Assembly (NCBI GenBank): GCA_031283105.1 | Contig: JAITCL010000095.1 | Span: forward strand, 1 to 50,047 | Direction: 5' to 3' | Length of the DNA stretch: 50,047 nucleotides | Source of the DNA: Treponema sp. | GTDB lineage: Bacteria > Spirochaetota > Spirochaetia > Treponematales > Breznakiellaceae | Part shown: piece by piece, positions 10,657 through 22,511 of the stretch | Layout of the letters: each line of letters starts with the position of its first letter | Position numbering within the stretch: the stretch's first letter is position 1 | Position numbers and translations under genes: made by a program | Notes under the pieces: model-generated | Database searches by the model: none | What the model saw: the letters and a program-made list of their open reading frames with translations, nothing else | What the model was told of the DNA's origin: nothing

Positions 10657-12171
10657 TTATTTGCTTTTTGCCGGTTTTGGCGACTTGAGTTTTTCCTGGG
10701 TTTCTTTGTACAGGGCAAGATATTTTTCTGCCGATTTTTCCCAGGAAAAGTCCTGCTGCATGGCCCGCCGGCGCATGGTCTCGATCTGTTCGGGGTGGTT
10801 GTACCAGGCCCAGACCGCCCAGCCGACGGTATTGTAAATTGCCTGGGGCGTTAAATCATCAAACATAAAGCCCGTGCCGGTTCCATTTTCTTCGTTATAA
10901 TTTTCCACCGTGTCGGCAAGGCCGCCGGTTCTCCGTACAATGGGAAGGGTGCCGTAGACCAGGGAGTACATCTGGTTCAGGCCGCATGGCTCATAACGGC
11001 TGGGCATCAGAAAGAAATCCGAACCCGCCTCGACAAGGTGGCTTAACTCCTCGCTGTAGCCGATGTGCGCCTTAAAGTTGGGAAGCCGGGACGACAGGCC
11101 GGCTATTTCATGCTCGCACCATGACTCGCCTGAACCGATTAATACCAGTTGCAGTTTCATGTCGTTGCATATTGACCAGGCGGAGCCATAGCTGGGGCCG
11201 AATAAATCCCCTACCCCCTTCTGATCGGTAAGCCGCGTCACCATGCCGACGACCGGTAGAGCGCTGTCTTCGGCAAGCCCAAAGTACCGCTGTAACGCCT
11301 TTTTTGCCGCCGCTTTTCCTTCCATGTTGTTAAGGCCGTAACGCTGGGGTATGAGGGTATCCTTTTGGGGATTCCAGACTCCCGTATCAATGCCGTTGAG
11401 GATGCCCGAATAATCGGCGGAACGGTAGCGCAGCACTCCGTCAAGCCGGAAACCGTGCGCCTGAATTTTTGTCTCCTCGGCATAGTTAGGTGAAACGGTG
11501 TTTAGCTTGTCCGCGCTGTACAGGCCGGCCTTCAATAAATTCAGCATACTCCAGTCTTCAAAGCCGGCGTTGTAAAATACGTCCCAGCCCAGACCGGTAT
11601 AATTAAAATTGTCCTTGCTGTAAATGCCCTGATAACCCAGGTTGTGGATGGTCAGCACCGAAACGGCTTTTTCAAAACCGCCGGAGCTGGCCGGAACCCG
11701 TTCGGCATATTTAAGATACACCGGCGCAAGGGCGCTGGGCCAGTCGTGGGCATGGACTATATCGGGATACCAGCCAATTTTACGGCAAAGCTGAAAGACG
11801 GCGCGGCAAAAAAAGGTAAAGCGCCGGGGGTTGTCAAGGAAGTCAGGCTCAAAGGCAGTCCCATAAACCCCGTCCCTGCCAAAATAAATTTCATGATCAA
11901 TAAAATAAACCGTTACGGGATTTTTTTTGGTTGTCCCCGGCATGGATGCGGTATAGACCGCGCCCCATTCCTCAATGCCGCCCATAGGAACCCCCAAAGC
12001 GCCGGGAAGCTGCTTCAGGCTGCCCCGGTCTACCGAATAATAGCGGGGAATAATAATTCTGACTTCATGCCCCAATTTTGCCAAATTGATTGAAAGAGCG
12101 GACACCATGTCGGCAAGACCGCCGGTCTTGGCGAAGGGAACCGCCTCGCTGGATACCATCAGGATTTTCAC
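10657..12171 (-). CDS. glgA: Glycogen/starch synthase (GT5)
   Basis: MKILMVSSEAVPFAKTGGLADMVSAL... HAHDWPSAL... PSRYEPCGLNQMYSLVYGTLPIVRRTGGLADTV. Confidence 0.95.
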   Translation of the reverse strand: MKILMVSSEAVPFAKTGGLADMVSALSINLAKLGHEVRIIIPRYYSVDRGSLKQLPGALGVPMGGIEEWGAVYTASMPGTTKKNPVTVYFIDHEIYFGRDGVYGTAFEPDFLDNPRRFTFFCRAVFQLCRKIGWYPDIVHAHDWPSALAPVYLKYAERVPASSGGFEKAVSVLTIHNLGYQGIYSKDNFNYTGLGWDVFYNAGFEDWSMLNLLKAGLYSADKLNTVSPNYAEETKIQAHGFRLDGVLRYRSADYSGILNGIDTGVWNPQKDTLIPQRYGLNNMEGKAAAKKALQRYFGLAEDSALPVVGMVTRLTDQKGVGDLFGPSYGSAWSICNDMKLQLVLIGSGESWCEHEIAGLSSRLPNFKAHIGYSEELSHLVEAGSDFFLMPSRYEPCGLNQMYSLVYGTLPIVRRTGGLADTVENYNEENGTGTGFMFDDLTPQAIYNTVGWAVWAWYNHPEQIETMRRRAMQQDFSWEKSAEKYLALYKETQEKLKSPKPAKSK

Positions 12172-12172
12172 G

Positions 12173-12589
12173 CTAGAATTTCTCCGCCATAATCAGGCCG
12201 TTCTTTTCCAGAATCTCAAAACCTTTTTCATGGTCTTCCAGCTTGAATATTACCACCGCCTTGTCATGACTGCCCTCAAGCGACGCGTACAGGTACTCAA
12301 TGTTTATTCCCGATTTTCGGAAAAGATCCATGAGGGCGGCAAGACTGCCCGGCTTGTCGTCAATTTCCACCGCGGCGACATTGGTCTGCCGGGTGGTAAA
12401 GCCCGCCGCGGTCAAAACATTCACCGCTTCGTCGGTTTTATCGGCAATAAGCCTGAGTATTCCAAAGTCGGCAGTGTCGGCGATGCTGATTGCCCGCAGA
12501 TTTATGCCCGCTTTTGCCAGCGTCTGCGTCACTTCACAGAGGCGGCCCGTCGTGTTTTCCAGAAAAACCGATATTTGTTTTATTCCCAT
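12173..12589 (-). CDS. Tandem ACT-domain protein
   Basis: IKQISVFLENTTGRLCEVTQTLAKAGINLRAISIADTADFGILRLI and a second copy VAAVEIDDKPGSLAALMDLFRKSGINIEYLYA. Confidence 0.9.
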   Translation of the reverse strand: MGIKQISVFLENTTGRLCEVTQTLAKAGINLRAISIADTADFGILRLIADKTDEAVNVLTAAGFTTRQTNVAAVEIDDKPGSLAALMDLFRKSGINIEYLYASLEGSHDKAVVIFKLEDHEKGFEILEKNGLIMAEKF

Positions 12590-13891
12590 TTAGATACTCC
12601 TGTTGTCGATAACCCGTTTTGCCTTGCCGATGGAGCGTTCAAGGGTCTTTGGCTCCACCAGTTTTACTTTCAGGGCAACCTGGAGTTTCGACTTCATAAT
12701 GGTTTCAATGCGGTTGCGCAGCCCTTCAAGGCTCTTGACCTCATCGCTAAAAAATTCTCTCTTTACTTCAACCTGTAGTTCCATTTCATCCAGATGATCC
12801 TTGCCGCGGCTGACCACAATAAGGTATTGCGGCTCGGTTCCTTCAATTTCAATAAGGGCGTGTTCAATCTGGCTGGGGAACACATTGACCCCCCGTATAA
12901 TCAGCATATCATCGGTACGTCCCAACAGCCGGTGTATACGCACTGTGGTACGTCCGCAGGTACAAGGCTCGTTCATGAAATACGTGATGTCCCGGGTACG
13001 GTAACGGAGCAGCGGGGTTCCCTCCCGGGTAAGGGTGGAAAAAACCAGTTCCCCCCGTTGATTTTCGGGAAGGGGAACGCCGGTGGCGGGATCAATAATC
13101 TCCGGGTAGAACAAATCTTCGTTAACGTGCAGGCCGTTTTGCGCCTCACATTCAAAAGCGACGCCGGGGCCGATAATCTCCGTCAGGCCGTAGATGTCAT
13201 AGGCCTTCATCGCATAACGGGCTTCTATCTCCTTGCGCATACCCTCGCTCCAGGGTTCCGCGCCAAAACAGCCCTTGTTCAGGGGAAGGTTGTGCAGGTT
13301 GATTCCCGCTTCTGCCGCTTCTTCCGCCACGTACAGGGCATAGGACGGCGTACAGGTAAGCAGGGTGCTGCCAAAGTCCTGCATGACCATCAACTGCCGG
13401 TCGGTGTTTCCGCTGGACATGGGCAGCACCTGCGCGCCGATATTAAGCGCCCCAAAATGCACTCCCGCGCCGCCGGTAAAAAGCCCGTAGCCGTAGCAAT
13501 TTTGTACAATATCATCTTTGGTGCAGCCTGCCGCCGCCAGAGTACGGGACATGGCTTCACTCCAGATGCCAATGTCCTTACTGGTGTACTCGTTGACCAC
13601 GGGCTTTCCGGTCGTACCGGAGCTCATGTGCACTTCGACGATTCTGTCGGCGGGACAGGCCCGCAGACCGTGGGGATAATTATCCCGTAAGTCATCTTTG
13701 GTGGTAAAGGGGAGTTTCTGTATATCCTCCAGGGAATGTATATCCCCCGGCTGTATCCCCATTTCTTTCATTTTGTTCCGGTAAAAGGGAACGCGGGCGT
13801 ATAAGCCCTCCACCAGATTTTTCAGGCTCGCCAGTTGAACTTTCCGCCGCGCCTGAACATCCATACATTCATTTTCAACATTAAAAATCAT
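12590..13891 (-). CDS. paaK: Phenylacetate-CoA ligase family
   Basis: [40 protein letters not shown]; adjacent to ACT protein. Confidence 0.9.
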   Translation of the reverse strand: MIFNVENECMDVQARRKVQLASLKNLVEGLYARVPFYRNKMKEMGIQPGDIHSLEDIQKLPFTTKDDLRDNYPHGLRACPADRIVEVHMSSGTTGKPVVNEYTSKDIGIWSEAMSRTLAAAGCTKDDIVQNCYGYGLFTGGAGVHFGALNIGAQVLPMSSGNTDRQLMVMQDFGSTLLTCTPSYALYVAEEAAEAGINLHNLPLNKGCFGAEPWSEGMRKEIEARYAMKAYDIYGLTEIIGPGVAFECEAQNGLHVNEDLFYPEIIDPATGVPLPENQRGELVFSTLTREGTPLLRYRTRDITYFMNEPCTCGRTTVRIHRLLGRTDDMLIIRGVNVFPSQIEHALIEIEGTEPQYLIVVSRGKDHLDEMELQVEVKREFFSDEVKSLEGLRNRIETIMKSKLQVALKVKLVEPKTLERSIGKAKRVIDNRSI

Positions 13892-13904
13892 AATATCTCC
13901 TGCT

Positions 13905-16900
13905 CTAGAACCAGTTAAGCCTCATGCCGACCGTCATCCTGAATATGATCCCCGCCTTAATATCAGAAGACGCAAACCAGAGTTCCGGCTCCAGATACAG
14001 CGCATAATTTCTGAAATACTTCCATGTAGGATAAAAGTATTGCATATTAATATTGGCTATATCCCATTGCGCCACTACGGCGCCCATAAACAGGGGGCTG
14101 CGATAATCATCCATAGTAAAGTAGGAGAAATTCGCCCCCAACGCAAAGTTCATTGAGTAAAAAGCCCAGTCAAGCCCGAATAACCATGCAAAAGGCAGAT
14201 AGAAAATATTTGCCAATAACTTTATACCGTATACGGAGCCGACATAGCGCCCACCAATAGAGAATGCCGTGTCAGTTCCGTCCACCGGCGTAATGCCAAA
14301 CTGAGCCTGAAAACGCACATTATCATTAAAGAAACTTAAACCCAATCCAACGTCAACGTAAGTGGCGCCAAACCCTTTAACGTCAAAATACATACCGCGT
14401 ATCGCGCCCGGAACCGAGTAAAAGAATTTGTCGCCCGGACGCAGGCTGAGATCCACATTGGCAAGTTCATAATTATCACTGGCAGTCCCATAGACCGCAA
14501 TATTGTCACGGTGGACGCTGTCCTCCGGCGGAGAAATGGTTTCCACCTGCGGAATGGTGGTGTCAACGTATACCATCAAACGGCGTACCGCTTCTTCACC
14601 GTTGACAAATTCCGCCTTTACCAAAACCGGCTGCGGCCCGCGGGGAAGCTCGCTGGTTTCCAGACGGACTTTCCACTTTTCACTGCCCCTTGTCGTCTTA
14701 AAGGTACGGCCATTGTCGTGGCTTACCGTAATACGTTTTACCCTGAGTTCCGTTTTTTGTCCCGCTATCTGGCTGCGGGTAAGGGGGGCATCTTCCTCGG
14801 AAGGTGCGGGAACGGTAATCCATGCATGGCCTGAAAGCCAGGGCCGTCCCGTTATGACATCGCCGTCTCCGTGGCTTTCCACCTGCAGTATCGGGCCGTA
14901 AATGGAATAATACACGGTGTGATCCGGGCTTGAGATTTTTTTGTCCGTTTCGGAATGATAGTATGCCGATATTTTATAGGCACCTTCCTCGATCAACATT
15001 TCTTCGGGAATTTCATAACGGAATATCCCATAACGATCAACCGGTACCAGCTCCAATGGCTGATCATTCATCATCAACTGGACTTCCGCAGGCTGGAATG
15101 CCCCGGTAACGATCCCGACAATATGCAGGGGGCCTGAATGAACTTCGCCGGGCAGGGGGTTATAAATGGCAATTTCGGCGGCTTTGTCGTCGGCGTCATA
15201 AATAAATTTCCGCGAAATAAGAGTCTCGTTATCCGCAAGGTCTGTAGCGACAATGCGTATTATGTATTCGCCCTGGGGAAGACCGGCAAGGTTGATCTTG
15301 TCAAAAAGAACCAGCCGCGGCTGCGCGTTAATGATCTGCCGCTGGCGGGGGTTTGCCGCACTGATGACCTGGTACGTCAGGCTTTTCAGCGCCAGATTAT
15401 CCGACACCCGTCCCATTAAACGCAAATCGGTACTTACATGCTGGCCGTCCACCGGCTCGCTGAGGAAAATTTCCGGCGGCGTGTTGTCTATATTGATCAT
15501 GGCATTGGAAAAAGCGGAAATACCGTATTTGTCAAATGTGTGTACCAGCGCCGAATAGATACCGTCGGTATAATCAGCAGTATTAAGCGCTATATCCCAA
15601 TTACCGTCGGCGGCCAGATTCACCTTCTGGTAGGTGCTGCCGTTGTCCATTGAGAAGAAAACTTCTTCAATGTCGTTGGCATCGGTGGAAAACCCTTTTA
15701 CCATAATCGCCTTGCGGTTGTAGCGCGTTATGACCGGCGACAATACTTCCGTTTTGGGCGGAGCGGTACTGACCTTGATTATGCGCGAAATCGTTTCGCT
15801 ATGCACTCCGTAAATATCGGCGGCATATATTTCAATGGTATACTCGCCGTCGGTGATCATCGAAAAGTCAATCGGAATACGGAAATTCTGATCGGTCAGC
15901 AATTCCTGGAAGGGCACATTGCGATTGGTGGCAAAAACAACGGCGGCTCTGCGGGCATCTTCGCCTGCCCCGGTACGTGAAATTGATTCCATCTTGGGGC
16001 CCAAAATCCGCCAGTAAACGCCGTGAATACCGACGTCATCATAAGCCAGGCCGGAAATATCAAAGTGGCTGGTAATGGTTTCCTCGTCAACGGGAGAATT
16101 AACAATAATGGTGGGAATGGGCGGATCCGGTTCAATGGTATATTCGGGAATAATATCGGAGACTATGCCGGCGGCGTCGGTGACGCGGAAAGCAAGCTGG
16201 CCTTTCGATTTGCCCAGGGTGTTAAAATCACAGAAATAAGTGAACCATGTCTTTCCCAGACGCGCAACAAAGGGAATGTCGGTATAATCCCTGTTATTCA
16301 GGGAATAGGCAACGCTGTGAACCGGCGCCGAATGTTGAATAACGCCCGTAACGGTTTTGTTGCCCCATACCAGGGAACGCTCGCCAACCGGGGCAAGAAT
16401 CGTAATCTCCGGCTGTGACACGGCCCAGTTAAAGGGGTGATATACCGGATAGTTTTCTACGCCGTATTGGACAGTCCTCAGTTCCATATGCACCGGCCCC
16501 TGGGGACGCGGCCCGTCAGGCCCTTCAGGCATGTCGATTTTCTCGTTGAATCCGCCCTGCAAATCCATGCGCAGCGGCCGCCAGCCATCCTGCGGATTAA
16601 GGCGGAATTCAAGCTGCATATTCGCCGGACTGGGAACATTCCCCCGCAGAGTAAAAGAAGAACCGGACAGCCAACTGTTTTTTTCGGGAAGAGCGATGTT
16701 AACTTTCGATTCATCTTTTTGGGATGATTGCGGTTTCATGTAACGCAGGATTGCCGTCGCCCCTTTGACAGAACTGGCGTCGACCGGGGTCAGTTTGAGA
16801 ATTTGGGCTTTATTTCCCAGGGGAATCATGTGAGGGGCAATACGGAAAGAGGGCAGCGCCTCCACTTCTCCAAAACCTTCAACCAACACCGCAAGCGGGT

Positions 16901-18158
16901 CGGCGCCCGGCGCAATATGGCCGTATATCGCCGTATCCGCCGGCATATTTTTCTGCATTGTTTTCAGCACATTTTCCGGCGGATAGTCAATGACCAGAAC
17001 GGGAACTTTAACCTTGCGGCGGTCTTCCAGCTTGCAGACAATACTGTTGATATTACCGACTTTGTCTACCGCCACTACTTTGATGGTTGGGGCAGAATCT
17101 TTCTCGGTCACCAATGCGACATTCCAATAGGGGTCGCCGGGGCGCATTTCAATATCTTCCGTAACCTTGCCCCATTCATAGTACAGTCTGGAAAGGCCGG
17201 TTTTGTCATAAGCGCGGCCTGAAAGGAAGAAGGTCTTAAAAACATCCTCGCCCTGTACCGGGCTGTATACCTCAAGCTCAGGCCCGCTGTTGGTTACAAA
17301 AAACAAATACGGTTTAACCGCAACCACGCCGGTCATGTCCTCCGCCCGAAAATAATAAACCAGGGGGCCGTCCGGTATTTTTTTGGTATTTACCGGCAAG
17401 GCAAATTCCAGGTCGGCAACGCCTTTCTTTTTTCCGGACAAGGGGATAAATTTTTCGCCGTCTTCGCTGTATTCAATGGTCTTTATGCCGTTGGGATCGG
17501 TTGCCGCCCCCTTGAGGATAACGTTTCCGGTGATAATATCGCCAATATTATGAGAACTCAGTTCTACTTCCGGCGGGCTTGTGTCGAGAATAAATTCAAC
17601 CTTCCCCACCGGGCCGGCGACATCTTTGGAATCGAATGCCTGGACATACAGGGTATGTCTGCCATCGGGAATGGATGAAAAATCAACAGGCTGGTTCCAG
17701 TACTCCGTACCGATGACATCGGTATAATCGCTGTCATCCATGCGCACTATCACCCGCACCACGCCGTAACGGCCCGAAGCGACGCCCAAAAGGTTGATAT
17801 TCTGCCGGATTACCGCGTTGTTCTCCGGGTACACCACCCGCGCGGTGGGAAGCCCCGCATTGGGATCTATTTTGACATTAAACGCGCCCGAGATCGCCTC
17901 ATTTCCCGCGCGGTCGCGGGCATATACGATATAGTTATACAGGCCCTTCTTGCGGGCGGTGACATCAAAATCGTTCTGCCATATTTCGCCGCCTTCCGCG
18001 GTTACCGTCTCTATCTGGGATTTCCGCCCGCCGGCCCACAGTGCCGACGAGGAACACACGGCAAACAGAATACAGAAAACAATCAGAGTGCGACCTTGTC
18101 GGCGGCCTTGCCGGCGGAAGCGGACAGTATTCAAAATTGTTCTCATGGTAAATTTCAT
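13905..18158 (-). CDS. Giant secreted Ig-like-repeat protein with predicted C-terminal outer-membrane beta-barrel (paralog 1, 1417 aa)
   Basis: Repeated Ig-like modules ([31 protein letters not shown] etc.); C-terminus with alternating aromatics ending in F. Confidence 0.8.
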   Translation of the reverse strand: MKFTMRTILNTVRFRRQGRRQGRTLIVFCILFAVCSSSALWAGGRKSQIETVTAEGGEIWQNDFDVTARKKGLYNYIVYARDRAGNEAISGAFNVKIDPNAGLPTARVVYPENNAVIRQNINLLGVASGRYGVVRVIVRMDDSDYTDVIGTEYWNQPVDFSSIPDGRHTLYVQAFDSKDVAGPVGKVEFILDTSPPEVELSSHNIGDIITGNVILKGAATDPNGIKTIEYSEDGEKFIPLSGKKKGVADLEFALPVNTKKIPDGPLVYYFRAEDMTGVVAVKPYLFFVTNSGPELEVYSPVQGEDVFKTFFLSGRAYDKTGLSRLYYEWGKVTEDIEMRPGDPYWNVALVTEKDSAPTIKVVAVDKVGNINSIVCKLEDRRKVKVPVLVIDYPPENVLKTMQKNMPADTAIYGHIAPGADPLAVLVEGFGEVEALPSFRIAPHMIPLGNKAQILKLTPVDASSVKGATAILRYMKPQSSQKDESKVNIALPEKNSWLSGSSFTLRGNVPSPANMQLEFRLNPQDGWRPLRMDLQGGFNEKIDMPEGPDGPRPQGPVHMELRTVQYGVENYPVYHPFNWAVSQPEITILAPVGERSLVWGNKTVTGVIQHSAPVHSVAYSLNNRDYTDIPFVARLGKTWFTYFCDFNTLGKSKGQLAFRVTDAAGIVSDIIPEYTIEPDPPIPTIIVNSPVDEETITSHFDISGLAYDDVGIHGVYWRILGPKMESISRTGAGEDARRAAVVFATNRNVPFQELLTDQNFRIPIDFSMITDGEYTIEIYAADIYGVHSETISRIIKVSTAPPKTEVLSPVITRYNRKAIMVKGFSTDANDIEEVFFSMDNGSTYQKVNLAADGNWDIALNTADYTDGIYSALVHTFDKYGISAFSNAMINIDNTPPEIFLSEPVDGQHVSTDLRLMGRVSDNLALKSLTYQVISAANPRQRQIINAQPRLVLFDKINLAGLPQGEYIIRIVATDLADNETLISRKFIYDADDKAAEIAIYNPLPGEVHSGPLHIVGIVTGAFQPAEVQLMMNDQPLELVPVDRYGIFRYEIPEEMLIEEGAYKISAYYHSETDKKISSPDHTVYYSIYGPILQVESHGDGDVITGRPWLSGHAWITVPAPSEEDAPLTRSQIAGQKTELRVKRITVSHDNGRTFKTTRGSEKWKVRLETSELPRGPQPVLVKAEFVNGEEAVRRLMVYVDTTIPQVETISPPEDSVHRDNIAVYGTASDNYELANVDLSLRPGDKFFYSVPGAIRGMYFDVKGFGATYVDVGLGLSFFNDNVRFQAQFGITPVDGTDTAFSIGGRYVGSVYGIKLLANIFYLPFAWLFGLDWAFYSMNFALGANFSYFTMDDYRSPLFMGAVVAQWDIANINMQYFYPTWKYFRNYALYLEPELWFASSDIKAGIIFRMTVGMRLNWF

Positions 18159-18173
18159 TATCTCTCCTCCTCC

Positions 18174-21100
18174 CTAGAACAGGCTGATCCGCCCGCCAAA
18201 AGCAATGGTAAATTTGGTACGCCACGCCTGACTGGATGTTACATCCGAAGGGGCGAACCAAATGCCCGGCTCTGTGTACAGCGAAATGGATTTAAAATAC
18301 TTCCATTTGGGGAAGAAGTAGGATAGATCCGCTTTCATCATCTCCCATTGACCAAGGAATTGGCCCATCCACAGGGGATTTTCACCTTCCTCCATCATGA
18401 AATAGGAGAAATGGGCGCCTATGGTAAGGCTGGTGGTGTAGAAGTCCCAGTCCGGGCCAAACCACTCACCCAGATTCTTGGTATAGACATTGGCAAGTAC
18501 CTTCCCGCCAAAAGCCCAGCCGGAATACCGGGTGCCGGGAGTCGCTTGGGCGGCATTGGCCTGAACTTTGACATTGTCATCAAAGAAGGTGAGTCCCAAA
18601 CCTCCCATGTATTTAAGCCCGCCCAGGAAATTCGCGTCAAAATACAGGCCCTGAATAAAGCCCGGTACCGCGTAAGAAGATTTATCGCCGGGACGCAGGC
18701 TGACCTCAACCGTATCCATATCATAGTCATCATTGGCGGAACCATACACCAGCACCGCGTCGCGGTGGGAACTGTTTTCGGGCGGGCCCATGACATTGAC
18801 TACGGGGAGACGGGTATCTACGGTAAGAATAATGCGGCGGACGGCGACGCTCTCATCGTCAAAAGTTGCTTTAACAACGATAGGCAGGGGGCCGGGCGTT
18901 AACTCGCCGGTTTCCAGACGGAATTTCCATTTTTCCCCGCCCCTCGCCGATTCAAAACTCCGTCCGTTATCAAAACTTAACTCTACTCTTTTTACCTTGG
19001 GGGCGCCTTTCTGAGCTTCAAGGGCGGCCTTTTCAGCTTCACGGGCGGCTTTTTCGGCTTCACGGGCAGCTTTTTCGGCGGCTTTGCGGGCAGCCTTGTC
19101 ATCAGCCTTACCACCAGCCGCTTCGGCAGTTTCGCCATCGGCTACAGCGGCGGTTACCGCGGCAGCCCCTTCCCCATCCACAGGAGCGTCTTCCGCGGTT
19201 TCAACAGGAAGAACATAAAACGCCCTGCCGGAAATATACGGACGCCGCGCTATGACGTCGCCGTCATGGTGGCTGTCTATCAGCAAAACCGGCCCGGTCT
19301 TTTCCAGCTTTACTTTATTATCAAATGACACAATCTGCTCGCCGTTGGGAGTCCTGAATGACGCGGAAAAAATAACCGGTTCCTCAATATCGACGGCGTC
19401 TTCCGGCAAATCATAAGAGAATATCCCATAACGGTTCACCTCAACGTCGGCATGGGATTTCTTGTTCAGTATAAGCGTGACGGTTTCGGGAATGACCGCG
19501 CCGGTGATTTTGCCGCTGACCACCAGCGGCCCGGAATGGGTTATGCCGGGCAGCGGGTTTATCAGGGCTACTTCGGACGCGGCCCGCGCCTTGAGCAGGT
19601 TAACATTGCGAATAACGGATGTTTCATTTCCCGACTGGTCGGTAAGCGTGATTTTAAGGGAATAGTCTCCGTCGGGGAAGGAAGCGACATCCAGCGCTTC
19701 CATAATGACAACCTGGTCTGCCGGCAGGCCGAATGATCTTTGCACATTGGGATTTTCAACATTGACAAACTGTACCGCAATGTTTTTGATGCCTATGCTG
19801 TCATAGACCTGCCCGGTTATCGGAAGGGTAATGCCTATCTTGTCGCCGTTGCGGGGGGATCCCAGGTCAATCTCCGGCGGGGTATTGTCAATATTGATAA
19901 TGCCGTTGGTAAACGAAGATACTTCGTACTTGTCAATGGTACGAACCAGCATGGAGTATACCCCGTCCGTATAAGCCTTGGTATTCAGGCTGATATTCCA
20001 GGGGGAAGGGTTTGTCTGACTGCTGACAACATCCGCCCGCTGGTAGCTGACCCCGTTGTCCATTGATACCAGCACCCTCTCTATGCCGTTACGGTCAAAG
20101 GTGGTACCGCGGACTATGATATTGCTCCGGTTCCAGATGTCCATCGGGGGAGCCGTAACCACGGTAACCGGCGGAACGAGACTGACCTTGAACACCCGCC
20201 GAATCATTTCACAGGCGGTACCGTAAATATCTTCGGCAAAAATTTCAAGGATGTTCTCACCATCGGTCAGATCCTCCAGACTGACGGGAATCAAAAAATT
20301 CTGTTCCGTTTCAAACCGGTTAAATTCGGTATTGCGGTTGCGGGCAAGGGTTTCCGCAACCGTGTCCCAGGGGTTTCGGGGGGAAAGTATCCGCCAGTAT
20401 ATCAGGGCTATGCCGTCATCATCAAAGGCAAGGCCGGATATATTATAATCCCCGGTTATAATCTCGTCCTCAAGCGGGGAGTTGAGAATAATGATGGGAA
20501 AGTCGTTGCTGTTGTCAAAGAGTATGTCGGGGCTTGCCTGTACCCGGTTGCCGGCACGGTCAACCGCCCGTATGATCAGTTTTTGATTATGGTTGTGCAT
20601 GAACGAATAATCAAAACGGCCGTTAAACATGGCCTGGTTATACTTGGCCGTAAAATCCATTTTCTCAAATGAAAGACCGTTGTCTATCGAATAACTGATT
20701 TCCGTTAAAGGAACAAAATAGTCAACGGTACCGGAAGTGCTCACCTCGCCGTGAATCGCTCCGTATTTTTCCCCCGGAACCAGAAAATCAATAACCGGCA
20801 AAGTAATAAATTTATTCACCGGCAAATACAGGGGAAAATCGCCTTTGCCGTCCCTGGCGGTGCGGAATTCCATAGGCACCGGACCTTCCGGTAAATCTTC
20901 AAGGTTAATGACCGCGGTAAAATCCCCCCTTGCGTTGACATTGACCGGCTTCCAACTGTCGTCCCAGCGGAGCCGGTACTCCAAAGTCTGATCGGGGGTA
21001 TAATCGTTAATGTAACCGCGAACGGTCACCGAGTCGCCGAACCATTTATACTCTTCCGGACTGTCAATGGTTATGGACGATTCTGCCAATTCAAAACCGG

Positions 21101-22511
21101 GCGGACGCGGGGTTTTGTTAACACGCACGGTGAAAACCTGTCCGGTTACGTCGCTCTCATCAATTGCCCACAGCCGCATGGTGGTTCTTCCTTCGGGGAT
21201 AAGCTCCGGCGGAATACGAAAACTCGGCTGCGCCATAACATATTCTATCTGGCCTTCAATGATGATGCCGTACGGGAAGAAGCCCGGAAGAATATGGCCA
21301 TAAATCGACTGATCCGGTTCCAGGTTTATCCTGCCCGCAGTGGCCGGAGGATAATCAATTACCAGAAACGGAGTCTTGTATCTGCGGGTATCCTGAAAAC
21401 GCTGGGTAATGGTGGTGACATTGCCGCTCTTGTCAACCGCGGTAATACGAAAGGGAATAGAGCGGTTATTTGCCATTGAAATGGGGAATGTCACCGCCCA
21501 AAAAGGATCGCCGGGGTGCAGGGGAATTTCTACTTTTTCGCGGGCCCATTCGTAGTAGAAACTGGTCAAGCCGACTCCGCTGTAAACCCGTCCGGTAACC
21601 TGGGTTCTGCCGTAGGTATCCTCTTTTAAGCCCGGTGAAATAATCTGAATTTGAGGCGGAATATTATTCACAAAAAACAGGAACGGCCTGGTTATGGATG
21701 AGCCGGTTTTATTGGTTGCCCGCAGGTAATACACCACTGCGCCGTCTTCCAGTTTCTTGCTGTTGATGGGGAACTGAAAATACACGTTGTCATCGCCCCG
21801 TTTTTTGCTGAGTTTTAGAGGGGAAAAACGCTCGCCGTCAGCGCTGAGAGCCAGAGAATCAACCATGTTGGCATCGTACACGCTGCCCTTTATAACTACC
21901 GAACCGGCAATCAAATCGCCGATTTCACGGTCGATTAAACTTATTTCCGGCGGCTCAAGGTCGAGGATAAAATTAATTTTGGACTCCGGCCCGGTAATAT
22001 CCTGGGAATCTATTGCCTTTACATAAATGGTATGTTTCCCCTCTATCAAATCCATCGCCGGTATACGGTAATTCCAGTATTCGCTGCCTTCAAGCTCCTG
22101 GTATTCTTCATCATCAATTTTGACCAGTATCTGTTTGACGCCGTAACGGGCGGCGGCAACGCCGACAATATTAACATCTTCACGTACAACCTGACCCTGC
22201 TCGGGATACACCACCCGCGCTTCGGGAAGGCCCGCCATCGGGTCAACCTTGATATTGAAGGGGCCGCCTATTCCCACATTGCCCGCGGCGTCTTTGGCAT
22301 TAACAATAATATTATAGGTTCCCGGCTTCTTGCCGGTAACATCGAATTCCTTCTGCCATATATCAATACCGTCCGCGGTTTCAGTGATAATATCCCTGTT
22401 TCCCCCCGCATATATACTCAAGGGCGGAAAAATTGCCAAAGCCATGACCAAGAACAACAAACCGCTGCGGCGGCGGGATTCGTATACAACGATTTTAAAA
22501 ACTTTGCGCAT
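18174..22511 (-). CDS. Giant secreted Ig-like-repeat protein with predicted C-terminal outer-membrane beta-barrel (paralog 2, 1445 aa)
   Basis: Colinear with paralog 1 (MAGLPEARVVYPEQGQVVREDVNIVGVAAARYGV vs [34 protein letters not shown]). Confidence 0.8.
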   Translation of the reverse strand: MRKVFKIVVYESRRRSGLLFLVMALAIFPPLSIYAGGNRDIITETADGIDIWQKEFDVTGKKPGTYNIIVNAKDAAGNVGIGGPFNIKVDPMAGLPEARVVYPEQGQVVREDVNIVGVAAARYGVKQILVKIDDEEYQELEGSEYWNYRIPAMDLIEGKHTIYVKAIDSQDITGPESKINFILDLEPPEISLIDREIGDLIAGSVVIKGSVYDANMVDSLALSADGERFSPLKLSKKRGDDNVYFQFPINSKKLEDGAVVYYLRATNKTGSSITRPFLFFVNNIPPQIQIISPGLKEDTYGRTQVTGRVYSGVGLTSFYYEWAREKVEIPLHPGDPFWAVTFPISMANNRSIPFRITAVDKSGNVTTITQRFQDTRRYKTPFLVIDYPPATAGRINLEPDQSIYGHILPGFFPYGIIIEGQIEYVMAQPSFRIPPELIPEGRTTMRLWAIDESDVTGQVFTVRVNKTPRPPGFELAESSITIDSPEEYKWFGDSVTVRGYINDYTPDQTLEYRLRWDDSWKPVNVNARGDFTAVINLEDLPEGPVPMEFRTARDGKGDFPLYLPVNKFITLPVIDFLVPGEKYGAIHGEVSTSGTVDYFVPLTEISYSIDNGLSFEKMDFTAKYNQAMFNGRFDYSFMHNHNQKLIIRAVDRAGNRVQASPDILFDNSNDFPIIILNSPLEDEIITGDYNISGLAFDDDGIALIYWRILSPRNPWDTVAETLARNRNTEFNRFETEQNFLIPVSLEDLTDGENILEIFAEDIYGTACEMIRRVFKVSLVPPVTVVTAPPMDIWNRSNIIVRGTTFDRNGIERVLVSMDNGVSYQRADVVSSQTNPSPWNISLNTKAYTDGVYSMLVRTIDKYEVSSFTNGIINIDNTPPEIDLGSPRNGDKIGITLPITGQVYDSIGIKNIAVQFVNVENPNVQRSFGLPADQVVIMEALDVASFPDGDYSLKITLTDQSGNETSVIRNVNLLKARAASEVALINPLPGITHSGPLVVSGKITGAVIPETVTLILNKKSHADVEVNRYGIFSYDLPEDAVDIEEPVIFSASFRTPNGEQIVSFDNKVKLEKTGPVLLIDSHHDGDVIARRPYISGRAFYVLPVETAEDAPVDGEGAAAVTAAVADGETAEAAGGKADDKAARKAAEKAAREAEKAAREAEKAALEAQKGAPKVKRVELSFDNGRSFESARGGEKWKFRLETGELTPGPLPIVVKATFDDESVAVRRIILTVDTRLPVVNVMGPPENSSHRDAVLVYGSANDDYDMDTVEVSLRPGDKSSYAVPGFIQGLYFDANFLGGLKYMGGLGLTFFDDNVKVQANAAQATPGTRYSGWAFGGKVLANVYTKNLGEWFGPDWDFYTTSLTIGAHFSYFMMEEGENPLWMGQFLGQWEMMKADLSYFFPKWKYFKSISLYTEPGIWFAPSDVTSSQAWRTKFTIAFGGRISLF

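Noticed and set aside
13905-22511. Many + strand ORFs inside the giant Ig-repeat genes
   Set aside because: Antisense shadow ORFs of high-GC coding sequence; no recognisable domains.
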